64,000 nt of DNA from the NCBI RefSeq assembly GCF_031877795.1, contig NC_133948.1, positions 15,206,948-15,270,947 of the forward strand, written 5' to 3'. Below are positions 24,201 to 39,636 of this stretch, one piece after another. The notes beneath the pieces are model-generated. The model saw only the letters and a list, made by a program, of their open reading frames with translations. It was not told the origin of the DNA and ran no database searches. The stretch's first letter is position 1, and each line of letters opens with the position of its first letter. A program made the translations under genes and the position numbers. The stretch is from Strix aluco (taxonomy: Eukaryota > Chordata > Aves > Strigiformes > Strigidae).

Positions 24201-27200
24201 TGGATGAGACTTCTACCAAAGGCTCTCATTTGTGGTATTTCGTACTCTATTTTAAGAGCGTGGAAGGATTTTCATCAGGAAAACCCTGTGAAAAGCTATA
24301 CCTGATGCTTTAACTGAGATTTCTGAAAACTAAATAGCTTGATGTAGAGATCTCTAGCTAGGGTGCCTGTCTGTATGATGAGGTCTTTTGCATATACAAC
24401 TCTAATAATCTCTTAAGTATTTTTGATTGTTCTGCTACTTTGTAATGCTTAGTTCCTAGAATATATAGTCAGTATGGGGAGAAGTAATGCACTTCAAGTT
24501 GAATTTGTGGAGAAAAGGCTGCTGCATTGCCATGATTAAGTCTTTGTAGTTTTTCTTTCTAATACCAGAGATTTGTGCACTGGTATAGACATTATTTATA
24601 GAAACACTGTTAGAACAGTTTTCTGTTGCCCTTTTGTGGGCCTCATTTGCTTCTCCAACTTTGGGACTGGAAACTAGGGCTATAATCAAAGCATTAATTC
24701 TGTAGCGTTACCTGAAAGGACAGCTTCAGGAAGAAATAAAAATAGTTTCTTGTTTGCTGTGCCTTTTAAAAGAAGGTTTTGACTTCTCTATCAACCAGGA
24801 AAGGGCAGGCTCTTGACAGAATGAGACTGCTTTCAGGAGTGCTGCTTTCTCCACTCGTGGAAGTGCCTGGGGGAGACAGCTCTCAGCCACCTGTGTGAGG
24901 AGAGGACAGAAGTGCCTGTCTGTGTGCTGAAAGGCGTGGGATGAAATCCAGTCTGTGAAGACAAGATGCACTTGGTTGGCTTTCTGACTACCCTTGGAGA
25001 GTGGAGCAAAGGCAGGACTTGCCTGCAGGGCATGTTGCATTTGCCATCTCCCCAGCTCACCCTTCTGAGCAGCCTTTTATGTAGGGGAGATGTGGATCAC
25101 AAGCCTTCCAAGTCTTGTGAGTATGACTCCTCAGTTTCTCTGTGGTTTGACTGTCCTGCACAAATAGGAGTCTTATTTTTGGGGCATTTCTGTACAGCTA
25201 GTGGCAGGATTTCAGAAAATAGATGGAAAAGCAGATCTTTCCTTGAGCCTTTGTCATGTAGAGTTTAGCACCTCATGGATCAAGGGTAGACTACTAGAAT
25301 TTTGATTTCAGTTACTTAATTGCTAGAAATTGTAGTTGAAAGTATTGAAGAGTTGAGTGAAAGTGAAGGCTGAATTAAAGAAATGGTAACAAAAAGACTG
25401 AACACCCAGAGATTAGGAACAATTTATTTGTACCTACTGTAACACTGGAACTGCTTATGACTGTGGGGTCTTAATACCTTTAACATCTTACAGTAGATGT
25501 TACATGGTTAAGATAACTTTCAGTACTTTTGGAATGAAGCCTCAATTTTGTTGTACAGAAAATGTTAGAATGATCCAGTTCACTAGTTGATCTAGTATTA
25601 AGCTCTGTCCTATCACTCTTATGTTACCACTGTGTGCTTTCAAAATGAGTTTAAGTTCCTAGCTGCTCTGGAAGTGGTTGCAGCTAGGTTTGGAATTGGT
25701 GGAAAGCGTTTCCCTGGAATTTCCTATCTGGTAGTTAAAAGGGGACCAGCGAGCCTGACTCTCCTTGTTCTCTCTGCAAGTAGATCAGGAAAGGGAGTAA
25801 GCCAGTTGCCCTGGAAGTGTGATTTCATCTCGTAGCCGTAATTGACCTAAATGTGTACCTGTGAAAGCTTTACTTATTGCATTGCTATCTGTAAGCTTGT
25901 AATTGCTATCATTGAAACTTAAACCTGAGATAAAATGAGATGCTGTGAAGTTCTGTTTGTAATTATACTGTTTGTTGCATCCTTGATAGGGTGTTTGCTT
26001 TAAGATCTTTTCAGACCTAGTTCTGGATTTGTTGCAGCTGAAAACTGTCCTCAGTTTTACCTGCCTCCAGCCTTCTCTAACTTTCAAAACTAGTGTTATC
26101 AAAGCTGACTTACTGTCCTGTGCGTCCTCTGTAAGTTCAGGCTTTTAAAATACTTGTCTATCTCCTGATAAGGAACAGATGAGCCAAAACGAGAGGCTAT
26201 GAGAAGAAAACTCATCTGTCATGTTGCAGAGCAGCTTTGCTTGAAAATCAGTGTGAAGACAGTGCTCTCCAGTCTGCAGTTGGGTTGCTATGGTCTGACT
26301 AGAGTGGAAACGCCTTTTCTACGTGTTGTGAGCTGATAGCTTTGATTTTATTGTTCTATTTGAGTTTTCCTTATTTCCTTTTTTTACTTCTGAGAACAAA
26401 TATGTTAGTGTAATGTAGGCATTCTTGAACTCTTGATCCAGTAAACCTGACTAAAATGTCTAAACAGGTTTCATTTTCAGGTTATTTTGATTATTTTCCT
26501 TTAACAAATGGAAGCTGAAAGCAAGTGAGGTGTACTTAATGTAGACTGCAGGCAGAAGCAATAAACTTGCAAGACCTTTTACTTCTTTCCATCTAAACAC
26601 TGTGTATGTTTTTCTAAGAGTGGATAAGATTTTCGTCAAATTAATGACTAATCCTTATCAAACAAGTGTTCATCTTTATGATTAAGTGTTCCTGTTCTTT
26701 AATTGTATGGTGACTGATGGGCATACTAGTCATGAGTGCATTTGAGAATTCAGATTCTTCATTTTCTCTCACTGCTGGTAGCAGGAATTTGCTGTGAACA
26801 GGGCATTATATTCTGGTTGGATACCCATTATTATTAAATTATCATCTTTGTCTATGTTCAGTGAACCTTTCTTTGAGTAACTTCCAAAAGAATGCACCTT
26901 TTTGCACTTCGGGAAAATCTGAACTCTCTGAGGAAAAAGGAGGAAGATGGAACAAGGTAAATATTTTGAGGTCTGCTAGGCTTTCCTTGTAGGTTTGGCT
27001 AATGGATTATGGTCAAGGCATAGTTGTTTGCTAATGCAGAATACAATAGCTTGCTTGTTTTCTTTTACTCTGGGCTGGAATCTCTTAATCTCTTCAGACT
27101 CAAGCATGAGTATCACATGATTTGGAGGTGTTTGGTTAGTGTACTTCATCGCTGCAGAGCATCCCTGTACATAACTGATGAGTAAATTTGGACTGCAGAG

Positions 27201-30200
27201 AGAAGCCACGTGGAAATTTTCAGTTTTGGAGTTCTATGTCTTAAGTGTTGTATATTTTGTTGCTGGGTCGTGTTCTGGCAAAACCAAGGGGAAGCATCTG
27301 ATCAGACCTCTAGTAAGGAGATCAGATTTCTACTCTAAAACTCCTTAGTTCGTGATAAAAGGACTACAACTTCAATATACTAATAATTTATCTATATGTT
27401 TGGTATAACTAAAAATGCTCAAGCCATGTATTAGGGTATTTGTATGGAAATTTCCTTGCAAGAAAACTGTGGTGGTACAAGTAATCATGGGTCCTTCTTT
27501 CAGAATCTGTGACAAGATGGGACATCAGTGGAGGTATAGCTGTATAAGTAATGTTAATAAAGCCTTCTTAAAGTAAAAAAATCATTATTATTCATTAATA
27601 GATCATTTCAGAAGATAGCAGTTTCTTGTGTAGCTGCATAATAGTACCAATGTGCCTGGTCACTGTTACGTTGCTTTTTACCTCCTTCAGTTCTGCAGGA
27701 ACTATCTGGAACCAAAATGTCTTCCACATGTTAAACTGGAATTTTGGCTTTTAAATGACAGGATGAATGCTGGTACTTGATAAGGATAACTGCTGAACAC
27801 TATCTAGTGAGAGGACTAGATGAGTATGTTGTTGGGGTTTTCTAAAATAGAGTAAGATTCCCTAAAATGCTGAAATATGATAATGAACTGAGGATGGTAA
27901 AAAATCTCCAGTAATTTAGAAGATGCTGATCTTGACTCTTGGTGCTACTTTTGTAGAATTTGGTACCTTAAGTATCAAACTTTGCTTGGAGTAGCTTCAG
28001 TAACTGATTCTACCAGCAGCTGAAGCCTGCTTCTTCCCAAGCTGTTTCATTTGCATTGAAAGAAATGCAAAAATAATCAGGGAGCTCTAGTCATAGTGGC
28101 TCTATACTTAGCTCATTACTCCAGGCAAATTATCTTTTGCTTCTCCAGTGTTGACTGGTAGGCTGGTTTAAGAGCTGTCTAGCTTTCCATTGCTAGGTCA
28201 TTCTAACTCCTCTGCAGTATTTTTATTGCATGGTTTGTATGAACTCTTGAAAGGCTGGCAATAATCTAACAGTGAAAGGGTCTGAGGATGGGAATTCTTA
28301 GTAATTCACTGAGAGAAAAGCAATGCCAAACCTGCTGTTGTAATCAGCTTGGAGTAGGAAGCAATCTTGAAACCTGCTTGATATGATGCTCACCTGCGGA
28401 GGGTGGTTAGGTTCATTACTGTCACTGCCCTGGCTGATGCCTGAACTGGGTGGGTGTGGTGGTCATGTGGAGGATTCAGCCTGGGGAGTTGTGGACAAAG
28501 GATGAAAGGATTTTGCTTGATTTGACAAGTATAAGATTAGTATAACAAGGACAATAAGAGCTATTTCTTGGTTTCATTTTTTTAAGACAAGTTTTTTCCT
28601 AAGCTGTTTGTATAAGGTACAAGTTTAGGTGCTCCTGTCCTTTGAGGGTCACGCCCAGAGAGCAGTCCTATTAAAATTAATAGTGCTATTGCATCATTCC
28701 TTAGACCGCCATGTTCTCATTCAGCACTAAGGTATGAAGACTTTTCCTCTTGCATAAGACAACTTGATTTGTTCTGGTTGGGGAGGAAACGGTTTGGCAG
28801 CTCACTAAAGAGTAAGTTGTGTGCTGCTGTGCCCCATAGCTTATTTTTCTAAACATTACTATTTCAGGTTATTGTCCAGCTTTCTAAACTGTCTTAGTAG
28901 TATGTATAACTGCCTGAGACTGGACCACTGCTCACACAGAGGTAGTGATTATCTGGCCAGCCCTTGCTGAATGCAGTTCCTTTACTGCTTCTAGCATACT
29001 TCTTGCTCCTAGACTCAAATTGTTTGGCATTGAAATTAGACACCTGGTAGGGCTAAGCCTTGTGTACTTGAACATCCTTCAAGAGCCCCAAAATTGCAAT
29101 ATGGTTTAATCCACCTCATCTCTTTTCAATTTCTAAGTGTTTATAACAACTGTTATTGTTTTTTTCTGGTTCTTCCAACAAAATTCAGTTTTTGGTCTCA
29201 TCATAAACACTTGCCACTGTGTGTCAATCCCAGCAGACCAAGTATTATACTGGTTAAGAAATAATTTTTCTAAAAACGTGCTGCAGATCAGTAACATTTG
29301 TTATTGAGCTAAACTGACTTTAGTTACCAAAGGCAGGGAGTGATAAGTTAAAATATGCCTTGTTAAAAGAAGTTTGTATTAACTGACTTGTATAACGAAA
29401 AGGGCAAGAACGGACTTAATATTTTTGGTGAGAATTACCATGTTAGAAGTAAGCAGGTGGGCTGGGGAGTATCTGGTTAAGTTTACAGTTTAAAAGAAAT
29501 GCCTAATGCCAAAAAACCTTCCAGAAACTAATTTATGTGCTTAAACTCCACAGTTTTTATACTAAGTCTTGCCAAGACAATTAAAGAATTCCTAGAGCTA
29601 GTTTGAATTTCCAGGCTGGGTTTGGAGTGCAATACTGCTTCTGCAGGTGCAGAGGACACTCAGGTCTGTTCAGGTAGGTTGGTGAGTCTTGGTTTTATTG
29701 CTGGAAGGAGTTTTAGGAGTCTGAAGATGTTGTTGTGAAGCACATATGTGGCACAGTTGCAGATGTAGCCAGCTGGGTTTTTTTACTGCTCGTAAAAGGT
29801 CAGCTTTTGAACTTTCATGGATTGATGAACAGTGAACTTTAAACTGGTGTTGTAGCACCTGTTTTCAAGAACTTCAAGCCTCCAACTTCCAAGACTCTGG
29901 AAAACTTAGGAGGAAGGGTCCCTGTGTAGGGTTGGTGTTCTTAAGATCTGCCTAACTATTTGTAGCTAACTCAAATACAAAAGGTGAAGAAATACCCTGG
30001 GGGCAATGCAGAGAAGCTCGTTCAGCTGAGTGAAGATCAAGTGTGGTAAAACAACTCGGTGCATCCATCATGCTTGCAAAAGAAAACACAATCAGCACCA
30101 TATTTCAATAGCAATTAGTCAGGTTTTGCCATTGTATTCTCCCCTAGGTGACTTTATGCTAAGTATTGTTGAAAGAGTTGACTTAGCAGAGTTTGTACAT

Positions 30201-33200
30201 GTTGAAACAAATATGATGGCTTGAAACTTGTCTGAAGAATCTGCTGCTTGTTAGCTGACTTCTGAAGAGCTGCTTTACCTGTAACCCCTCAAAAATAATG
30301 CTGATTTGGTTACTTTTTTAATAACACTTTAACCAGAACTCATAAAGAGTTTAAACAACATACTGATAGTTTATTGCATATAAGAATGTGGAAGAGAAAG
30401 TTGTGGATGTTTGAAGCGGGAATCAATAGATCGTGCTTCGCAAGTGACAGCTCAGCCTCTACAAGGAATTTGGAGCATCTTTGCCATAAGCTTGTTGCCT
30501 GGTGCTGATCTGTTCCTCCAACACAGAGCTTTTTGTAACCTTTAAACTCTTCAAGTATAGAATAGGAATTTATCCTGTCAAAACCTGCATTTGTTTAAAG
30601 AGTTAGCTCCTACTTACTCACCTATGTCCTACATCTCTAGATCTCAGTTATTTAAATACCAAGGTGTGTGTCACTCTAAACTTACTGGGTAGGTGTTTCC
30701 TTTAACAGAAAGAAGTAAATGTGACCTGTAGCAAGCAAGCAACTGTGCCTATCTGGTTACACTTTTTTCATTTTTTAGTTTTGTTTATGTACAGTGCTGA
30801 ACTTCTAAATTAGGACTTAGGAGTTGGTCTGAGGGTGAGTTTTTGCCTGTGAAATCCTGGAGATTTGTCCAGATACTTGAAGTGTCTAACCTCACCTTTA
30901 TCTTGGAAGTGATGTATTTTATGTTGTATCTGATGTCAGTTTTACAGGTTTTCTTTTTTTGGGAGGAATGGGGAAAGATCCTTACTAATGTCTCATCTAA
31001 ACAAAATAGGCTGGCTGAATACTGTAATGTATACTGGGTGTATGGAATATCTTAAAAATTAAGTGCTTGATGATGAAGTTGGTTGAATGGAAGGGTCTGA
31101 AGGCTTCAATTCTGAAGTAAGGAGTAAGTTTTCTAGTTTGTCTAGTTAGGTTTGCCCCACTTTCAAGTCTCACTGAATTTTCAAAGGGAGAAGTAGGAGT
31201 TTTTTGTGGAAAACAGTAGGCTTGAATTATATCCTTTCTTAGTATTTTGAGGTAGCTTGGTGTAAACTTTTCCCAGAAATGTTGCTCCTACTGAGCTGGT
31301 GGAATGGGAGTTAGGGTGAGTTAAGTTTATCACAACTGAAATGTGGTTCTTTGTCTTCCTTAGTTTTTTAACTCCTTGTCAGAAGTGACAGTCTTCCTTG
31401 CAGTCAGATTTGAGGTAGAAATCTGCAACCTAACCTTTGTTTCAGTGTTGCATCAGCCCATTGCATCTTCTAATTTACAGACTTAGTGCCATGTTCAGCA
31501 TGACCAGACTGACTTGCTCTGAAGGGGGATTTTTAATATAGTGCTTCTAGACCAGGGTTGCTGCAAGTAAGGCATTAAACAAGTGCTTCTTTAGGTAAAA
31601 TGGTCCCTATCCTAAAGTTGCTGACTTACAGCAGCCTTCACTAGGTAGGGTGCTGCTAGTGTGCTGTAGTCTAGGCTGGATGTGGCGTAGTAGGAGCCTT
31701 GTGGGTTGTGCAACTCTGGAGCTAAGGGTACGGGGCTTGCCTTAGGGCACTGGGGTGTTGGGCTGAACTTTGGTGCAGGAAGGTCTAAATGCTGAAAGGG
31801 TAGCTCTTACTACTGATTTCAAATTATCTCACAAAAATGCAACTCCTGAAAGTGTTCTGTATCTCAGTCAAACTAAGTTTGAAAGTGTCACCTGCAGAGC
31901 ATGCAGCAGCTCTCCTAGGGTTTGCCTCTCCTGCTGTCTGGTGCTGGCTTGTGTGCCTGTGGTGCTGCTTGAGTTGTACTTGAGATTTATGTAGCCAGTG
32001 GAAGCAGATTCATTCCTTTTCCTCAGAACTGTTTTATTAATTGTTAACTGAAACAGCTGAATTGCTGTTTTTTGTTTAGTATTTGTGGTAAGATTTGATG
32101 TTACTTGATATGCTCATGTGTTTTCTGCAGATAAAATGTGCTTAGTCCTTGTGGGTTATGGAGTAGTGGGTTATTGGATTTGTGGATGTTAAGGTGGCTG
32201 TGTATTTAATTCAGTAGTGAGAGCTAATGCACTGAAACTTCATACTGGAAAGTTATTCAGTAACTCTGTTTTCGTCACTGAGCTGCAAAAAATAATGCTG
32301 GTGAACTTGGCAAGGTTAAATGAAAAACATTCAAATCACAAATGTATGTATTTCAGAGCTTGTTACTAGGGGTAATAAAGCCTTCATTGGTAACTGTGCT
32401 CAAGCAAATATTCCTTTTGGCTCTAACAAGACAAAGTTATTAATGTTGTTTAATACCTATACAGTTAGGACCTCTAGCTCTTACTTCTGAGGTTTTACTC
32501 ATTACCTGTCAGCTTACTGTAATGCCGAAAAGGCATGACTTGCTTCAAACTTACAAGGAAAATAGAACATATGCATTGCTGTGTTTGCTCTGGTGTAAGT
32601 TACTTCAGAGTTTTGGCAGATCTCTTCCATGAGATCATGTATCAGTCTGAGGTAGAAGCTAGTCTGCTAGCACATTTAATCTATTTTTGATTTGTCAAGA
32701 TCTCAGAGGTAGAAACAAAGAGCGCTTTGTCCTGGCTAGTCTCAGGAAGACTGACACTTAAATAACTCTTTCTAGTTGTCTATTCACTTATTTTCTGAGC
32801 ATGCTGCTCTTGCTGAGTGAAGGGCATTGTTTTGTAGAAGTCGCTTCCACTCTCTAAGTTCAGAGGCTTTCATCTATAGGCTGAACATCTCATACTGGCA
32901 ATTTCAAATGAGGTACTTGTTTGAACAGTTCCAGGTTCAGCCTTGTCAGTGTAAGTCAGTGAAACTTCTCTGACAACTGGTAGCCCCTTCTGTAAAATAA
33001 GGCTGTGCCAGGGCTGAATCTTACTGCTGCTTTCCATCACATCCTTGACACTATCTGCTCTATTGTATGAGAAGAGTATGACTGAAAGTACTTTTTGATC
33101 AGTGCAGAAGAAGCTCTAGAGAACCAGTATCTCTGGAGTTTTGGTGGACTCTTCAGAGAATCATTCATACTTACTTGTGCCTTATTGCTGAGAGAATCAA

Positions 33201-36200
33201 AGTCTTACAGAATATCCTGGAAATATTGCATCCACTTTCTGTTATATATTATAAGCCTTTCTTCATTGCTGATCCCAAGTGTCTAGATAAAGTAAAAAGT
33301 CTGAGTCTTTACGTTGCTGTTTAATTTTCACGTGGTCATTTTCTGAAGCTAATCATCAGGGCTTTAAATTTCTTGTGCATGTTAGAGCTGTGTGAGAATT
33401 TTCCTGACACTTCCAGGTGATCATGAAGTATTCAGTTTATCTTTAGGTAGTTGAGCTTGGTTTCCTACTGTGTATTTCATGCTTTTCAGGTTTCTGTTTG
33501 CATTTATGTTAGTTAAGCAATAATAATTAACTCAGAGCATTGAACTGATTGAGTTATCGTATTGGGAGAACAAACCAATAACCATAATGTAATAAGCACT
33601 ATTGCAACTTCCTGGTAATGAAAATTCCAGGAGTGGAATACTTGATTTAATTTTTAAGCTTTGAGAAAATAGTGGTGGTGATAGAATGACTTTGTAACTG
33701 ACTCTCACTGGAGCAGCTATTTAATGCTAGTGAAAAGCTTGGGGTCTGTGGGAAGAACTGCAGTGGCTTTACAGCTGTTGAGGATTAACAGCTGTTTGTT
33801 ATGTTAATACGGGGAATGTCTGGTGCCCTGCTTGTCCTTCCCATTTGAACACCAAAGAATGCTGTGTGCAGGTATGTTTTTTAATTACTGATGCTTCCAT
33901 GCTTCCACAGACAGTCTGGATGACATTGTTTACTTCCTTCTAGTGATTCTGTCTAGATGCATTTAAGCTGGAAACTGCAGTGTCAGGACACTTGGATAAT
34001 GCTGTCCTGTCCTTCCACTAAACCACACAGTTGAATCAAACATGTGTGTCCCCTGAAGTGAGTGTCCAAAATAGAAAAGAACTGCTCACCAAGTGATAGA
34101 ATGTGGGCCTTTTTAAGAGACAAGGTCAGACACAAAATCTGGCTTTAGGTGAGAAGAATCTTACTTAAGGCCTGTAGGGCAGTTCGTGTGTACAGCTGGT
34201 GTGGATGTGGTACTGAGGATGCTTCCAGTAAACATTAATCACTTTTGGCTGCAGATGGCTTTGGCAGTTTTCTTGGCATGAAGATTTGGTTAACCAATGC
34301 TGCTGTAGAAATAGTATAGATACAGCCTCTTAAGACCCCACTGGAAAGCTCTGAAGAACTTTGTCTTGATGCCTTATGTAAGGACGGCTCTGACTCAGTG
34401 GGGGATGTAAACACATGATTAAACTCAAAGCAGTATCACTGTACAAGTCAGAATTGTTAAGGCTTCCAGCCTCACAAGTGAGGGCATTGGTTCTGTCCCA
34501 TTACCCTCTTAAATTGCATGCTATCTCAAACTTGTTTCTTACCTCACTCTGTACTACTGTGCTTACCTTTAGGCATTGATTTCCAGCTGTGCTCTGCTGG
34601 GCTGCTGAAAGGTGAACGGGCTCTGGCTGCTGGGGGAGCCTCAGGACCTTCTGCTTGGCAGGAAGTGCCTGTGTGGAGGTGGTGAGCAGAGGCTCAGGCG
34701 GTGCCTGCATGCAGCAGATGCTCTTCACATGCAGAGGTGCTGTTCCATACCAGTTCAGAAACTTCTAATATAATAGAAACTTGCCCCAAAGCCACCTTTT
34801 GATAGTTCAGCTTACTGAATTTTCTATCAGTTTTACAGATACCACCATGGGATTAGTATTGTATCTTAAATATAGGTATTTTGAGCAATTATTCAAGAAC
34901 TTAAGATGAATGCTTATAGAACAATAGTGGTTTAGAGTCTAGGATACCTTAATGGCATTATGGAAGCTAGCTATCGTATTAACAGAACCCTGCTAAATAT
35001 ACTTCAGCATTGCATTCTTGAGAGAGTAGTTGTGATGCCAGGACTTGAATCTGAATACATCTTACATGTGCACACTCATGTGAGAACCACAGAACAGCAC
35101 ATGCTAGGCTTGAAGATAGTGTTTCCTTCAGAATGATTTGGAGTATGGTACAATTATCCTTTGCTTTTGATGTGTTATGCCAACTCAGTAATGCGTGGCT
35201 GTTCAGAAGTGACTGCAAGCTGCAGGTTATGGGAAAATCTGACTCTTTCAAAAGAGAATGCATCTCAGTTTGTGCAGTCCATGCAGAGAAACCTGCTTGC
35301 ATTGGGTGCTCTCACTGGGTATGACGTGTCAGGAAGACAGTTCTGTTTTTCCATCTGCATGATGTCTACCTTCTAGCTTTGGTCTTGCAGGCTTTCTGTT
35401 TTTAACTCTTACTTAGGTTTTTAGCTTGCTTGTGTACTAGTTTATTCCTCATCAGTCAAGTTTTTAAAGGGTAAGTAATTACCTGGTAATACTTGCAAGC
35501 TTCTGTGATGAATTGTTATGAACTGGGCAAACGTCTGCTGCTTGCTTGTCTCTGAGCTTGCTCCAGACTGCATAATTTAAAGGAAGTTTGGGGGTGTTCT
35601 AGACAGGAAGGAACATGTATCCCAAGAGTCAACCTATCTGAAGGGCACTGCCCAGCATAGCTGTCCTGATGTCAGTGAGGATGGACTTCATGGTTATGAA
35701 ATATGCAAAATACCACCTCTAAACACTGTCTTAAACTGCCTGGTCTCCTTGGCAGAACTAGACAGTCTTTTAAACATACAAACTCTTCAGGTAATCTAAA
35801 GCTCTTTTTTTTAATTGCAGGCAAATGTCTTGATGACCTGAAGGAGAACTTTGGTAGGCTGAGGAAATCTTTCCTGCAGTGGTCATCCTTGCTACCCATA
35901 CTAGCAGGAGACGGGTGTGAACATCTGCTTGAAGTCATAAGGCATTAGGTTCTATAGTGAAAAGCATTAGTTTAAGTAAAAGTGTGGTAGCCTGGAATGC
36001 CAGAAGACAGGACTGCCAATGACTGGTGGAGGATCTATACGTTGTTTCACACTTCCCTGTAAGTGTCTTGGGTTTCTGATGGAGTTCAATAGACAGATTG
36101 ACTTAGGTAGTACTAGAGACAGATGGTAACTTGGAGTGCGGTTGAGACTGTAAAAGTGGAGGGTGAGGCAAGAGAAAAATGTGAAGAGCTTACACTATTA

Positions 36201-39200
36201 CTGCATTGGTTTCCGTACCTGTGCAAGGCCTGTACATTACAAGTATGCTACTAAAAACTTCCCCCTCCTGTAGTCCCTTCTGTGGAAGCAAAATGACAGG
36301 CTTCAGTTCCTCATTCTTGATGCTTAATTCTTCCTAAGGCTGCTGTCAGAGTAGCTCTACTTCGTGCTCTGGCAGTCCTGCTTGAGCTGCCAGTGCAGCC
36401 TGCAAGCCTTTCACTATGCACGCTGCTGGTGTAGCACTTGATTGAGCAGTGGAAGCCTGAGTATGTATCACTGGCTGGTTCTCAAGTCTGACGACATATC
36501 CAAGAATTAGATGGCTCTCTTTCACCATGGGGATAATGAAATAATTCCTACTGTGTTATTCATTAACTCACATTTCATTCAGTGGCTCCTAAGAGGATAA
36601 TGAGCATGTTAGAGGTGAACTTGCATAAGACTTCAGACATCCTTTCGATAAGATAAACAAGAGTTAGCTATGGCAAAGTTTAAGCATGGCAGAGATGCCT
36701 CACTGAGGCAGGTGGCATGTAGTGACTTCAAAACTAATTTAATGGCTTTTTCTTTTTTGGTTTAAAGAAAATAGCCTGCTTCTAAAGTTGATGGAGAAAT
36801 AACTAGTGCCCAAAGCCAGATGAAGGTCTTAGCATGGAGGCTGCACCTGGTTGGTTGTACAGAAAGGTGATGTTCAACCCAGCATTGCAGTGCTTCAGGG
36901 CAGGTGTGGGAACCCAACAATTAAACTGGGAGACCTGCAACAATAAAAGCATATGGAGGGAAAACATCTTAGTGAAGGACAGCTGCTCCTGTTTTGGTAC
37001 AAGAGCCTGTTGGACCTTGTTGGGTTTCTAGTTTTAGCATTAATGTAGCTTGAGCATGTATAAAATTTGAATATCCCTTAAGTGTTAGTGCCATGCACGC
37101 TTCCCCCTCATGTATGCAGTTTTGTCAGCTTAAACTGCCATATGCTACTCTGCAAGAAAACTTTAAAGGGGAGAAAGATAACCTAATTTGATAAGGGATT
37201 TTCACTGACGTTATGTTCAGAATAATAAAACTGGACAACTCTACCCCTAGCTTTAGGGCTGACTGTTTTAAAGGACCTCTATGGGAATTAAGTGTATTGA
37301 CTCATTTTGGCTCTAATGTGAGTCCTTGATGACCTGAGCTTCCTGATAAATATGGCTGTAGCTGTTGATTGAGCTACCACACCAGATGAGTACTGTTCTA
37401 TTCTGATGGCTAGCCAGGGAGTTCATCTCCCTCCAAAAGAGGTTTATGTGTACTGTGCAATTGAGATAATAAACTAATATAATCAGATTAAGCTGTTTGT
37501 GGGAGGAATGATGATTGGATATTCAAATGCCTAACAAACTGTCTGATCTTTTGACTGTTGGTGTGAGTGCACTGGCATCAGTAGTTCATCCCCGTGGGTA
37601 ATAACTGAGATAATCTTAAGAGGCTGCAGTAGGCTTGGACACCTGAAGAAATCTAGAACTTCTAGGTGGCCCAGTAAGATCTTAAATTACCCAGCATTTG
37701 TAGAAGCACTGTGTGAGGGAATAGTGACTTTAGGAAGAAGTTCTAGGTGGTGGACTGGTGAGTCAGGTGACAGCCATCCTGGGGAACTAGCTGTGTCCCT
37801 GCCCTGTTGTGGATTGTGGTGTGGGCTAGGAAGTTACTGGAAACTCTTACAGGTGTGTGTAGAGTTATGGCTTTGGTGTTAAATACACAGCTCCAGACCT
37901 GAGTGCTCATTTCTGCAGCTCAGACCCCCAGCTAGTGGAGTTGTATTTCCCAAATACATAGCAGAATACTGTAAAAATTGGAAGTATTTGAACTAGACTT
38001 TAGGCATCTGTTCTGGGTACCAAAGCTAGAAGATTCTTCTGGTGCCTTGAACTCTTACTATGCGTAGTTTTTCAACCTTTTAAAAATACATTACTACCAC
38101 TTAACCATATGGGACAGTGTGAAAACTGTGGTAAGCACTGTAGATCTTTAGAAGAAGAGGTGCTATAAAATGAGCAGTGTAAAAAAAAAAAAAGATTGAC
38201 TTGATTCAGAACTCCCCACTGGCTACAAGATTTAATAAAAATGAATATAAGTAGAAGTTGCGGATTCAGGGAGTATTGTCCACCTAGTTTGCTGAGCATG
38301 GGGGTTTATGGGAAGGAAAGGATGGAGAAGGGAATTAGGGGTCATATATATTCCAAGAGAAGCTGAACTAAAAGCTTCCCAGGTGACCTTAGTGCTTGCA
38401 TTTCCTAATGTGTAATTCTTCACTCCATGCTTTGTATTTATAGACATCTTAAGATGCAGTTACAAGTTGATTTCCCCAGCATGTATGAGTGGTGAGAATA
38501 TCTGCTGTATCATTAGTACATGGGTCTTGGGCTGTCAGCTTTGCCTCCCTTGTTTACTTTATTGTGCAACTGCATGTAACAACCTAGTCCAAAAATCCAT
38601 CACCAAAGCATGCCTGCCCTGTCAAGGATCTCTTCTTTACAGCAGCATTTACACACCAGTGCTCTGACTTCCTGAGCTCTTGTATGTGAAGCAGTAAAAT
38701 GCCAGAACAAGCCATTATCTCTTACCTGTTCTTTGGAAGATCTGTTTTTAGCACCGGTGGTAATGGGAGCTGGAAAAAAGATCATCTTTGGTTCATGTCA
38801 AGCTGTTCAGCCTGAACATAGAAGTCTGGGTGCAAGTGCTGGTTCATGGATGTCGTTGGTTATTCTGGAAGCCTCTACCATCAGGGAAGACTTTCAAAAC
38901 AGTTCTGTCAGCTGGAGCCGAAACTGATGCAGAGATATTAACATTTCCAAGCTAATGGCACAGATGTGGTACTTTAATTAAAACATACATGCCTTAGATC
39001 CTTGTACTTGATTGACAGACTAATTTAAGCTTGCCAAGTAAGCTTTCCTACATAAAGATGTAGTCTTTCATCCAGGAAAGGAGTTTGGCTATTTTTTGGC
39101 TTTTGGATCTAGATGTGCAAAGCTGTATGCAAGTTTTCAGAAAGACAAGGCCTGAATGCTGAGGTTGTTCGTACAGCGAGCTGTTGTTTATCCAAATTAT

Positions 39201-39232
39201 AAACGCTTTTTCATCTCAGCTCTGAGCTTCTG

Positions 39233-39306
39233 GTACATCTTTTCTAAAACCTGGGATTAAACCATATTTAAAATGAAAATTACCTTACCTGATGCATCAG
39301 TAACAG
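39233..39306. repeat. Direct repeat, copy 1
   Basis: A 74-bp sequence from gtacatctttt to gcatcagtaacag, found again at 40638-40712 in the same orientation. The copies differ by one indel in the T run and about three substitutions. Flanking sequence is unrelated, so the unit is discrete. Confidence 0.88.
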
Positions 39307-39487
39307 TCTTCACATGTCGATTTGTTGCACCAACTGCATAACCTCTTGAAATAAGTGAGGTAGATGTACGTACTCTGAACTATATTGTTCTTATCCTTGT
39401 TTTTTTCCCTGTTTTTGTTCAGAGTGTGAAGGCTTCCTTTGCCTTTGAGTATTTTTCTGAACTTAGTTTAAGATCCCAACCCTAATA

Positions 39488-39636
39488 TTGGAACAGGTTG
39501 TCTGGGAAGAATGGTGATATTCAAACCTTGGCTGGACAAGTCTTTTTTTGCAACTTGATCTGATTGGAACTGTGTCAAATAGGGGCTTGGACTAACTGGT
39601 GTTCAGTTGTCCCATTCAACCCAAATTGTTCTGGAT
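39488..39636 (+). mobile_element. Decayed CR1 fragment
   Basis: The order of ggaacaggttgtctggga, gatattcaaaccttggctgg and ggggcttggactaactgg, followed by a cccattcaaccc-type block, follows the sense-strand 3' region of avian CR1 with many substitutions. Old, truncated and noncoding. Confidence 0.72.

Noticed and set aside
35703-35948. 81-codon open frame with an internal acceptor-like ttaattgcag at 35811-35820
   Set aside because: The protein is not recognised. The nearby donor-like gtaatc at 35791 would leave an intron of only 30 bp, too short to splice. No support for an exon.
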